Assembly: GCA_905479665.1 (NCBI GenBank)
Contig: CAJQNM010000504.1
Location: 1 to 5,833 of the forward strand
Direction: 5' to 3'
Origin: an uncultured Saprospiraceae bacterium
GTDB taxonomy: Bacteria; Bacteroidota; Bacteroidia; Chitinophagales; Saprospiraceae
DNA: 5,833 nt
Shown: positions 1 through 4,741 of the stretch, one piece after another
How positions within the stretch are numbered: the stretch's first letter is position 1
Layout: every line of letters begins with the position of its first letter
Position numbers and translations under genes: made by a program
Notes under the pieces: generated by a model
What the model saw: the letters and a program-made list of their open reading frames with translations, nothing else
Databases searched by the model: none
Told to the model about the DNA's origin: nothing

Positions 1-98
1 GTTCCTGGGTGCTTTGCTTGAAGTCTGTTCTGTTTGTTGCCATCTTTTAGATCTTTGTTTTATCTTTTAAAAGTGGTCAACCTATATCAGGCATTGAC

Positions 99-126
99 AT
101 TGAGCCATGAGTAATGAGCCTTGAGC
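99..126. repeat. Four tandem heptamers, consensus NWTGAGY
   Basis: Read on the plus strand, four 7-bp units follow without gaps: ATTGAGC, CATGAGT, AATGAGC and CTTGAGC. The TGAG core is fixed and the flanking bases vary. On the other strand the consensus is RCTCAWN. The array is short and degenerate and lies outside any credible gene. Its function is unknown; it could be a decayed microsatellite or part of a larger dispersed element. Confidence 0.6.
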
Positions 127-187
127 GATTCCCAAGCCAGTGATGGGAGCGTGCTGAGGAAGGGATTGGCAAGCGGTTTTTGTTGAG

Positions 188-219
188 CTTCTTTGCCATT
201 TGTCCCTTCTTGGCCATTT
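188..219. repeat. Imperfect 14-bp direct repeat
   Basis: CTTCTTTGCCATTT at 188-201 recurs as CTTCTTGGCCATTT at 206-219, with one mismatch and the copies offset by 18 bp. It lies in the repeat-bearing non-coding region. It may be a small local duplication; no role can be assigned. Confidence 0.45.
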
Positions 220-228
220 TCACATCAC

Positions 229-254
229 AGATCCCTCGGCCTCGCTCGGGATGA
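229..254. repeat. GC-rich imperfect inverted repeat, resembling a dispersed intergenic element
   Basis: The ends ATCCC (231-235) and GGGAT (248-252) form a 5-bp inverted repeat around a 12-nt GC-rich centre (TCGGCCTCGCTC). The arrangement AGATCCCTCG...GCTCGGGATGA resembles a class of short elements often seen between genes in diverse bacteria, in which a GATTCCTCG-like arm faces a CGGAATGA-like arm. That resemblance is from memory and not checked here. The sequence is locally richer in GC than its surroundings. Confidence 0.4.
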
Positions 255-385
255 AATTCGACTGGCCAAATCACAGATTTGGAGTCTCATTTCATATTAC
301 CGCAAAACGCTATGGTATGTTTTTTGAAGAACAATCAATGACTTAACAGCCGAAGTAAAGAACATTGATTAACGCAAAATCGACC

Positions 386-490
386 ATGGATACACAAGAT
401 TCAAAGTTGGACCTGAAGGACTACCGAATCTGGATAGTTGTGGTGTTTCTGACGCTGTTTATAATCCTCGCACTTAGTTCACCTATTTGA
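386..490 (+). CDS. Possible 34-residue single-pass membrane protein
   Basis: The frame runs from ATG at 386 to TGA at 488-490. It has a charged N-terminus (MDTQDSKLDLKDYR), then a strongly hydrophobic stretch at about residues 15-30 (IWIVVVFLTLFIILAL) and a four-residue tail SSPI. Basic K11 and R14 just before the segment favour a cytoplasmic N-terminus. The next in-frame stop upstream is at 356-358, so the protein can hardly be longer. No Shine-Dalgarno sequence is visible. It converges on nadC, and the two stop ends overlap by 8 bp. I recognise no family. A T-rich stretch could give such a segment by chance, but the clean split between charged and hydrophobic halves argues for a real small protein. 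Confidence 0.4.
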   Translation: MDTQDSKLDLKDYRIWIVVVFLTLFIILALSSPI

Positions 491-1328
491 TAATCTTAAG
501 ACTCATATCTAGGCTTCCGGCCGAATGGGTGAGTGCTCCTACGGAAATAAAATCGACATCGGTTTCGGCGTAGTTCCGAACCGTTTGTAGGTTGATGCCT
601 CCAGAAGCTTCCGTTTCAAACTTGTCACCCACGATCTTTACCGCTTCTGCCAGGATGGGTATCTCAAAGTTGTCTAGCATAATGCGGGTCACTTGACCTA
701 CCTCCAGTACCTCGTAGAGCTCAACTAGATTTCGCACCTCGATGGTGATGCCCAGACTGAGTTTCTCTTCATTAAGGTACTCGTTTACTCTTTTTATGGC
801 AGCAGTGATACCGCCACAGGCGTCCACATGGTTGTCTTTGATCATAATCCAGTCGTACAGACCATCACGGTAGTTGGTGCCACCACCTATGCGCACAGCC
901 CATTTTTCAAGATGTCGGATCAGCGGGGTGGTTTTGCGGGTGTCCAGCAGACGGACATTGGTTCCTTCCGTTTCGACCTTAAAGCGACTGGTCAGGGTGG
1001 CAATACCACTCATTCTTTGCATGGAGTTGAGCACGAGTCGCTCGGCCATGAGAAGCTTTCGTGCGTTGCAGGTCACGTGAAAGGCCACATCCTCTTTAAA
1101 CACGTCTGCACCGTCATCGATGTGTTTTTCGAAAACGACATCCGGATCAACGTGACGAAAGCACAACTCGGCGAGTTGCACACCCGCCAATACCCCGTGT
1201 TCCTTGACTAGTAATTTGGCCTTGGAGGTTTTTTCGGCCGGAATGCAGGCATTGCTGGTATGATCGCCCGGGCCGACATCCTCCGCTAGTGCAGCTATGA
1301 CAAATGCTTCTAAGTCTTTTTGCTCCAT
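483..1328 (-). CDS. nadC: Nicotinate-nucleotide pyrophosphorylase (carboxylating), quinolinate phosphoribosyltransferase
   Basis: This cytosolic enzyme joins quinolinate to PRPP, releasing CO2 and pyrophosphate, to give nicotinate mononucleotide in de novo NAD synthesis. The 281 residues match the family's usual length. Visible motifs are EDVGPGDHTS (16-25), the AERLVLNSMQRMSGIAT helix (95-111), DTRKTTP (129-135), GGGTNYRDGLYDW (148-160), MIKDNH (162-167), IEVRNL (196-201), an IMLDNF strand and a C-terminal ASGGIN phosphate-site motif followed by ISVGALTHS. The N-terminal sandwich domain is about residues 1-110 and the barrel follows. The conserved NHR triplet reads N152-Y153-R154, an unusual change. 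The start ATG (1326-1328) has no Shine-Dalgarno sequence. The gene is divergent from gldB; no nadA or nadB is in view. The stop overlaps a small convergent reading frame. Confidence 0.97.
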   Translation of the reverse strand: MEQKDLEAFVIAALAEDVGPGDHTSNACIPAEKTSKAKLLVKEHGVLAGVQLAELCFRHVDPDVVFEKHIDDGADVFKEDVAFHVTCNARKLLMAERLVLNSMQRMSGIATLTSRFKVETEGTNVRLLDTRKTTPLIRHLEKWAVRIGGGTNYRDGLYDWIMIKDNHVDACGGITAAIKRVNEYLNEEKLSLGITIEVRNLVELYEVLEVGQVTRIMLDNFEIPILAEAVKIVGDKFETEASGGINLQTVRNYAETDVDFISVGALTHSAGSLDMSLKIIK

Positions 1329-1346
1329 GGTACTAAGTCTTGGTAG

Positions 1347-1354
1347 CGAAGGTA
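1347..1354 (-). promoter_or_regulatory. Candidate -7 element upstream of nadC
   Basis: On the minus strand this reads TACCTTCG, one mismatch from the Bacteroidota -7 consensus TAnnTTTG, and it ends 18 nt before the nadC ATG. The same 11-mer CCTACCTTCGC occurs in the same orientation upstream of yceD (3602-3612). No TTG lies at the expected upstream distance, so support is weak. Confidence 0.25.
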
Positions 1355-1430
1355 GGAATTGAAATAATTTTTCAGAGGTTCATGTACTAGACGAGTAGAT
1401 TACGTCGTATTGAGACAAATTTTAGATTAT

Positions 1431-2429
1431 ATGAGAGGAGCTATTTTTTGTTCGCTATTGATTTCAGCAATGGCTTGCCAAAGTGAGGAGCATAGCCGGC
1501 CCGATGTTTCGGCGAGTAAAGAGGAATTATCCCTGGTGAGATACGAGCAGCTGTTATTCGATGCTGAAGATACCAGTGTACTGCGCACTGCTTTCTCCGA
1601 ACATCCTCTTTTTTCGGAAGTCTTTTTGCAACAGGTAGTGCAACCCGCTCCAAAGGAAAATATGCTGCAAACAGCACGGCGCGTGGCTGCAGATACATTG
1701 GGCCAACAGCTTTTTGAGATTGTACATGGTCGCTATAGTGACTTCAGTGACAAAAAATCTCAGTTTGAAGATGCGTTGGCTTACTATCGCCACTATCTGC
1801 CAGAAGAGCCTATGCCAGAGATCTATACGTGCATCTCTACTTTTGAAGTGGGATCGTTTACGATCGGCCCGGAAGTAATGGGTATCGGCCTCGATTTTTA
1901 TCTCGGACCAGACTTTGCCTACGACCCACAGCTTTTTCCCGAATACATTTCGCGCACTATGACCGAAGAGCATCTGGTGGCCAAATCGATGCAGGCACTC
2001 ATCGAACAGCGTATTCCGCCTAACGGAGGTGCACGCTTTATTGACCACCTCATCCGAAATGGGAAAGTTTTATACCTCAAGGAAAAGGTGCTTCCAGACT
2101 GTTCAAAAGAGATTATACATGAGTTCTCTTCTGAGCAAATGGCTTGGGTAGAAGGGAATGAAAGCCAAATATGGGCCTTCATTATCAGCGAAAATCTGCT
2201 TTATGAAACGGAGGAGCGCAAGTTCAGAAAGATGATTTCGCCGAGTCCCACTGTGCCGGGTATGCCGGAGGATGCGCCCGGCCGAGTGGGCAACTGGGTA
2301 GGGTATCGCATAGTCAAGGCCTATTGCGAGCGAAATGGCGTTGAGCCTGCAGAATTGCTGGATGTAGGGGATGTGCAAATAATAATGGCGGGGTCTAAGT
2401 ATAAACCCCGCCATTATCCGTCGCTTTAA
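1431..2429 (+). CDS. gldB: GldB-like gliding motility lipoprotein
   Basis: GldB is a membrane-anchored lipoprotein required for gliding in flavobacteria and found across Bacteroidota, including species not known to glide; its biochemical role is unsettled. From ATG 1431 the product is 332 residues, near the usual size. It opens with a short lipoprotein signal (MRGAIFCSLLISAMAC, lipid Cys16; the AMAC box is slightly atypical at -3). Family hallmarks are GIGLDFYLG (151-159), a SEQMAWVEGNESQIWAF stretch (234-250), PEDAPGRVGNWVGYRIVKAY (279-298) and the C-terminal SKYKPR (322-327). A TTG at 1410 would add seven residues (MRQILDY) that put an acidic residue in the signal's basic region, so I prefer the ATG. 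The gene stands alone: gldC, its frequent partner, does not follow. The last 48 coding bases form strong inverted repeats. Confidence 0.88.
   Translation: MRGAIFCSLLISAMACQSEEHSRPDVSASKEELSLVRYEQLLFDAEDTSVLRTAFSEHPLFSEVFLQQVVQPAPKENMLQTARRVAADTLGQQLFEIVHGRYSDFSDKKSQFEDALAYYRHYLPEEPMPEIYTCISTFEVGSFTIGPEVMGIGLDFYLGPDFAYDPQLFPEYISRTMTEEHLVAKSMQALIEQRIPPNGGARFIDHLIRNGKVLYLKEKVLPDCSKEIIHEFSSEQMAWVEGNESQIWAFIISENLLYETEERKFRKMISPSPTVPGMPEDAPGRVGNWVGYRIVKAYCERNGVEPAELLDVGDVQIIMAGSKYKPRHYPSL
2382..2417. terminator. 13-bp perfect stem at the 3' end of gldB, likely part of a bidirectional terminator
   Basis: ATAATGGCGGGGT at 2382-2394 is matched exactly by ACCCCGCCATTAT at 2405-2417 around a 10-nt loop (2395-2404). 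The stem lies inside the gldB coding sequence and covers the codons of the conserved C-terminal SKYKPR. There is no clear U-run, so a classic intrinsic terminator is not proven. The position between two convergent genes makes transcript ending or 3'-end protection the simplest reading. Confidence 0.5.
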
Positions 2430-2437
2430 AGCGACGG
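2418..2437. terminator. 20-bp perfect palindrome spanning the gldB stop codon
   Basis: CCGTCGCTTTAAAGCGACGG is a perfect palindrome that abuts the preceding stem with no gap. The gldB stop TAA (2427-2429) sits at its centre. In RNA from either strand it can fold with the AT-rich middle as loop. It could act with the preceding stem as a two-way terminator for gldB and the DUF937 gene, or be a palindromic intergenic element or protein-binding site. No U-tract follows on either side. Confidence 0.5.
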
Positions 2438-2462
2438 TAAGTGCTTTAAGCGACTGTAAGTG
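2424..2462. repeat. Tandem duplication filling the gldB/DUF937 gap
   Basis: CTTTAAAGCGACGGTAAGTG (2424-2443) is followed directly by CTTTAAGCGACTGTAAGTG (2444-2462). The copies differ by one deleted A and one G-to-T change. The first copy overlaps the palindrome at 2418-2437. The second ends exactly where the DUF937 stop codon begins (2463). Its GCTTTAAGCGAC can also pair with GTCGCTTTAAAGC of the palindrome with one bulge, giving an alternative fold. Confidence 0.65.
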
Positions 2463-3077
2463 TTATCTTCTGAATAAACTTCCGAGTGCTTTCATCCCAA
2501 ATCCTGCGATATCATCAGTGATGCTGCCATCGCCATCGCTATCCAGTATTTTTCCGATGATGCCCATGTCGTTTCTCTTTTCGGTTGCTTTCTGAACTGT
2601 GCCTGAAAGCAAACCCATCAAACCACCTACGTCGAGGCCCTCTTGTTTCTTGGTCTTGCCCAACGCACCCATCACTATAGGTGCCAACATCGTCAGCAAC
2701 TTGCCAGATTTGAGAAAATTGAGTCCACTGCCTTTGCTGATCATCTGTACGACATTATCCGTATTGCCACCCAGCATATGGTCGAGGATGCCAAGGCCAT
2801 TGCTGGCACGCTGATTTTGCTGAGGCTGGCCGCCGCCGCCACCGATCAAGGAGACGATGTTATCTAGAACCGATCCATCGTGATCGCGTTCCAACGCACT
2901 CATCAGTGACTGCGCCTTCTCGGGCTTTTGGGCATTTTTTGATAGCGCACTGATCATGGTTGCGATCGCGCCATCGACTGCGGCATTGGTGGTTTCTTTG
3001 TCTGCGCGCACTTCTTTTGACAAGTGGTCGATGACCTGATCTCCCATCTGGCCTTTGATTAAATCCAGTAAGTCCAT
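2463..3077 (-). CDS. DUF937 domain protein with a C-terminal DxDxDG loop
   Basis: I place this 204-residue protein in the DUF937 family, whose function is unknown. The N-terminus (MDLLDLIKGQMGDQVIDHLS) and the following helices with Ala/Gly-rich packing (residues 30-80) fit the family. A Gly/Gln-rich linker at about 79-90 leads to a second helical half containing KLLTMLAPIVMGALG (126-140) and GGLMGLLSG (151-159). Near the end, DSDGDGSITDDI (179-190) resembles an EF-hand or dockerin calcium loop with D179, D181, D183 and I186, but Ile stands where an EF-hand has Glu. There is no signal peptide, so it is probably cytoplasmic. The ATG (3075-3077) lacks a Shine-Dalgarno sequence. The gene is convergent with gldB and divergent from tatA, so it is probably transcribed alone. 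Confidence 0.82.
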   Translation of the reverse strand: MDLLDLIKGQMGDQVIDHLSKEVRADKETTNAAVDGAIATMISALSKNAQKPEKAQSLMSALERDHDGSVLDNIVSLIGGGGGQPQQNQRASNGLGILDHMLGGNTDNVVQMISKGSGLNFLKSGKLLTMLAPIVMGALGKTKKQEGLDVGGLMGLLSGTVQKATEKRNDMGIIGKILDSDGDGSITDDIAGFGMKALGSLFRR

Positions 3078-3323
3078 AGTAGAATTCCTAATTTATGTGA
3101 TGAAAAAAAGAGTATTTATACTTCTTATTTATGACGAGTGTGTGAGGTAAAAGTAGCGGATTCATGAAGAGAAAAATTAAAAATCCTGCATAGAGTAGAG
3201 TTTTATCCGATCTTTATCATGACTTTGTCGTTTAGACTAAACATTCGCTCACCTACGCAGTCTAAGTCTAGATTGGTTTAATGTGTGATTTGTTATACTT
3301 TTAAAATAAGAAATTAAGGAGCT
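3078..3323. other. AT-rich divergent intergenic region between the DUF937 gene and tatA
   Basis: This region should hold the promoters of both genes. Two small inverted repeats are visible: AGTAT/ATACT around TT at 3111-3122, and GTTTAG/CTAAAC around one A at 3230-3242. In addition TTAGACT (3232-3238) can pair with AGTCTAA (3259-3265). These could be operator sites or chance in AT-rich DNA. I see no gene in it. Confidence 0.5.
3273..3303 (+). promoter_or_regulatory. Candidate promoter of tatA, Bacteroidota type
   Basis: TTG at 3273-3275 and TACTTTTA at 3296-3303 stand 20 bp apart, which suits the -33 TTG / -7 TAnnTTTG pattern; only the last base of the -7 box differs. Transcription would start about 15 nt before the tatA ATG. 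The overlapping TATACT (3294-3299) would also pass as a sigma70-like -10 box. Confidence 0.35.
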
Positions 3324-3527
3324 ATGCTATCTAATATATTGCTGTTATCATTTGGAGGCCCAGAAATGATTGTGGTCTTGTTTGCGATCCTCTTACTCTT
3401 TGGCGGGCGTAAAATCCCTGAACTGATGCGTGGTCTCGGCAAGGGTATTAAGGAGTTTAACAATGCCCGAGCGACCATTGAGACGGAGCTCAAAGATGGC
3501 ATGAAAGAGATCGAAGACACCAAATAG
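3324..3527 (+). CDS. tatA: Twin-arginine translocase subunit TatA/TatE family
   Basis: TatA oligomers form the passage through the inner membrane by which folded, cofactor-bearing proteins are exported by the Tat pathway, working with TatC. The 67-residue product has the family plan: FGGPE (10-14) with the polar Glu14 before the membrane segment, a hydrophobic helix at 15-26, the FGGRKIPEL hinge (26-34), the amphipathic helix RGLGKGIKEF (36-45), then a charged tail ending KEIEDTK. The FGG and GLGKGIKEF blocks favour TatA/E over TatB. AAGGAG (3316-3321) lies only 2 nt before the ATG, too close to be a normal ribosome site, but no better in-frame start keeps the whole domain. tatC is not in view. 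The gene probably has its own promoter and sits 108 bp before yceD. Confidence 0.94.
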   Translation: MLSNILLLSFGGPEMIVVLFAILLLFGGRKIPELMRGLGKGIKEFNNARATIETELKDGMKEIEDTK

Positions 3528-3603
3528 CCCTCACAACCAACAGTACACAACATTGGCTGATCAGCGTACGGTCAGGTACATCCATTCTTTGGTATAAAAA
3601 ACC

Positions 3604-3611
3604 TACCTTCG
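3604..3611 (+). promoter_or_regulatory. Candidate -7 element of the yceD-rpmF operon
   Basis: TACCTTCG is one mismatch from the TAnnTTTG consensus and ends 24 nt before the chosen yceD ATG. It lies within CCTACCTTCGC, also found upstream of nadC on the minus strand. No TTG is at the expected spacing. If it works, it would drive the run from yceD to the FAH-family gene. Confidence 0.3.
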
Positions 3612-3635
3612 CGCTCCCGAAAAAGTTCTTTGGAA

Positions 3636-4136
3636 ATGAAGGAGTCAGGGAAATATCGACTACCCTACCGGAATCTTAGTTTAGGTGAACATACGTATTC
3701 ATTTCAGCTGGATAACGCGTTCTTTGCTCAGTTTCAAGACGCACTGATCGACAGAGGTAAGATTGATCTGGTGGTACGGCTTACGAAAGGTCACATGAGC
3801 GGCAGTCTTCAGCTCGACCACGAAGGTTTGATCGAAACCACTTGCGATCGTTGCCTCAAAGAAATTGAATTGCCGATCGAAGGATCAATGCATCTTTTGA
3901 TCAGACATGCGGACGAGGCGATGGGTGAAGAAGAGGATATCCTCTTGGTAGACGAAACAACCGGAGCACTGGATTTGAACGAGGCGATTTACGACTATGT
4001 GTCGCTCTCAGTGCCCATGATCAAATCTTGTGATCAGCAGACTCCTTGCAATTCTGAAATACTGGATCGGCTGAGGCCAAAGCAGGATAAGATGTCCGAC
4101 ACGGCCTGGGACGAACTGAAGAATTTGAAATTATAA
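3636..4136 (+). CDS. yceD: YceD / DUF177 family protein, L32-linked
   Basis: DUF177 (YceD) proteins are almost always encoded next to rpmF and have been tied to 23S rRNA accumulation and ribosome assembly in bacteria and plastids. From ATG 3636 the product is 166 residues. It has the central CDRC pair (C70, C73) in the ETTCDRCLKEIELP strand, an acidic stretch EEEDILLVD (99-107), the LDLNEAIYDYVSLSVPM helix (112-128) and a second Cys pair C132 and C138, so a metal site is possible. The end, DTAWDELKNLKL, matches the family's DPRWxxLKKL-like tail. A TTG at 3630 would add two residues; the ATG is preferred. There is no Shine-Dalgarno sequence. rpmF starts 10 nt after its stop, which supports the assignment. 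Confidence 0.88.
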   Translation: MKESGKYRLPYRNLSLGEHTYSFQLDNAFFAQFQDALIDRGKIDLVVRLTKGHMSGSLQLDHEGLIETTCDRCLKEIELPIEGSMHLLIRHADEAMGEEEDILLVDETTGALDLNEAIYDYVSLSVPMIKSCDQQTPCNSEILDRLRPKQDKMSDTAWDELKNLKL

Positions 4137-4146
4137 AGACAATATA

Positions 4147-4341
4147 ATGGCGCATCCTAAGAGTAGAATTTCGAAACAGCGCAAGCGGAAGAGAAGAACC
4201 CATAAAAAACTTACCGTGCCACAAGTGGCGACGTGTAAGACCACGGGTGAGGCTCATCTCTATCACCGAGCTTACGAAGTAGATGGCGATCTATACTACC
4301 GTGGAAAAGTCTTGGTCAAGTCTGAAGAAGACGAAGATTGA
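4147..4341 (+). CDS. rpmF: 50S ribosomal protein L32 (bL32)
   Basis: L32 is a small basic protein of the large ribosomal subunit, near the peptidyl transferase side. The 64-residue product opens with the conserved MAHPKSRISKQRKRKRRTH rRNA-binding tail, followed by VPQVATCKTTGEAHLYHRAYEVDG and the YYRGKVLV strand, with an acidic end (EEDED). The zinc-ribbon cysteines of the canonical form are missing: only C30 remains, the pattern usual for Bacteroidota L32. The ATG follows an A-rich leader (AAAGACAATATA) with no Shine-Dalgarno sequence, also typical of this phylum. It lies 10 nt after yceD and 8 nt before ridA, so it is surely cotranscribed with both. Confidence 0.97.
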   Translation: MAHPKSRISKQRKRKRRTHKKLTVPQVATCKTTGEAHLYHRAYEVDGDLYYRGKVLVKSEEDED

Positions 4342-4349
4342 GCTCACCG

Positions 4350-4739
4350 ATGAAGAAGATTATCCAAACCGATAGTGCTCCAGCGCCGGTAGGACCCTAT
4401 AGCCAAGCCATTGTGGCAGGCAACATCCTCTACATATCCGGTCAGATAGCGATAGATCCAGCTAGTGGTGAACTAAAAACCGATGGCACAATTGAGGAAG
4501 AGACCCACCAAGTCATGAAAAATATTGGAGCAATTTTACAGCAAGCTGGAAGCTCTTACGAGCAAGTCGTAAAATGCTCGGTGTTTGTCAAGGATATGCA
4601 CCTGTACAGTCGCATCAATGCGATCTATGGAGAATATTTTGATCACGATACTGCTCCCGCTCGTGAGCTGGTCGAGGTAGCAAACCTGCCCAAGTTTGTC
4701 AATATCGAGATATCGACCATTGCGGTCGTTGCTTCATAA
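4350..4739 (+). CDS. ridA: RidA family reactive intermediate (enamine/imine) deaminase
   Basis: RidA hydrolyses the 2-aminoacrylate and related enamines/imines released by PLP-dependent dehydratases, protecting PLP enzymes from damage; it is a cytosolic trimer. From ATG 4350 the product is 129 residues, the standard family length. Motifs are APAPVGPYSQAI (10-21), LYISGQIAIDPASGEL (27-42), the VFVKDM strand (78-83) and the signature APARELVEVANLPK (102-115), ending in NIEISTIAV. R105, in PAR, fits the arginine that binds the substrate carboxylate in the RidA subfamily, and E120 is also kept, so deaminase activity is expected. A TTG at 4338 would add four residues and overlap the rpmF stop; the ATG is preferred. 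trpS begins 2 nt after its stop, so translation is probably coupled. Confidence 0.93.
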   Translation: MKKIIQTDSAPAPVGPYSQAIVAGNILYISGQIAIDPASGELKTDGTIEEETHQVMKNIGAILQQAGSSYEQVVKCSVFVKDMHLYSRINAIYGEYFDHDTAPARELVEVANLPKFVNIEISTIAVVAS

Positions 4740-4741
4740 TC

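Larger units (their letters stand above)
1..385. other. Non-coding, repeat-bearing region with no convincing gene
   Basis: I see no protein family and no tRNA or rRNA here. The only sizeable open frame, on the minus strand at 77-274, is low-complexity: it reads through the 14-bp direct repeat (residues MAKKGQMAKK), the GC-rich inverted repeat and the heptamer repeat, so it is best taken as chance. The first ~70 bases are T-rich with recurring ATCTTTT runs. The listed repeats suggest intergenic DNA that gathers repeat elements. A gene starting left of the window could end near position 1, but nothing shows it. Confidence 0.6.

Noticed and set aside
77..274. Minus-strand 65-residue open frame
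   Set aside because: It has no recognisable family, reads through three kinds of repeat, and its residues (HPERGRGICD, MAKKGQMAKK) are what those repeats yield when translated. I treat it as non-coding.
828..1211. Plus-strand open frames of 127 and 68 residues inside nadC
   Set aside because: They lie opposite a clearly conserved nadC, have no family features and are antisense shadows.
1410..1430. TTG start for gldB, seven residues upstream
   Set aside because: It would lengthen the N-terminus with MRQILDY, adding an acidic residue to the signal region; the ATG at 1431 gives a compact lipoprotein signal ending at Cys16.
1441..2414. Several minus-strand frames within gldB
   Set aside because: They are antisense to a gene with clear family motifs and a lipoprotein signal; their compositions are not protein-like.
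3078..3323. Riboswitch or small RNA in the AT-rich gap before tatA
   Set aside because: Only short inverted repeats are visible, with no known riboswitch core and no terminator, so the claim cannot be supported.
3556..3565. GCTGATCAGC palindrome after tatA as a terminator
   Set aside because: It is only 10 bp with no loop and no following U-run, so it is as likely to be chance.
4147..4341. L32 lacking zinc cysteines as a defective gene
   Set aside because: Loss of these cysteines is usual in Bacteroidota L32 and the rest of the protein is intact, so this is normal for the phylum.
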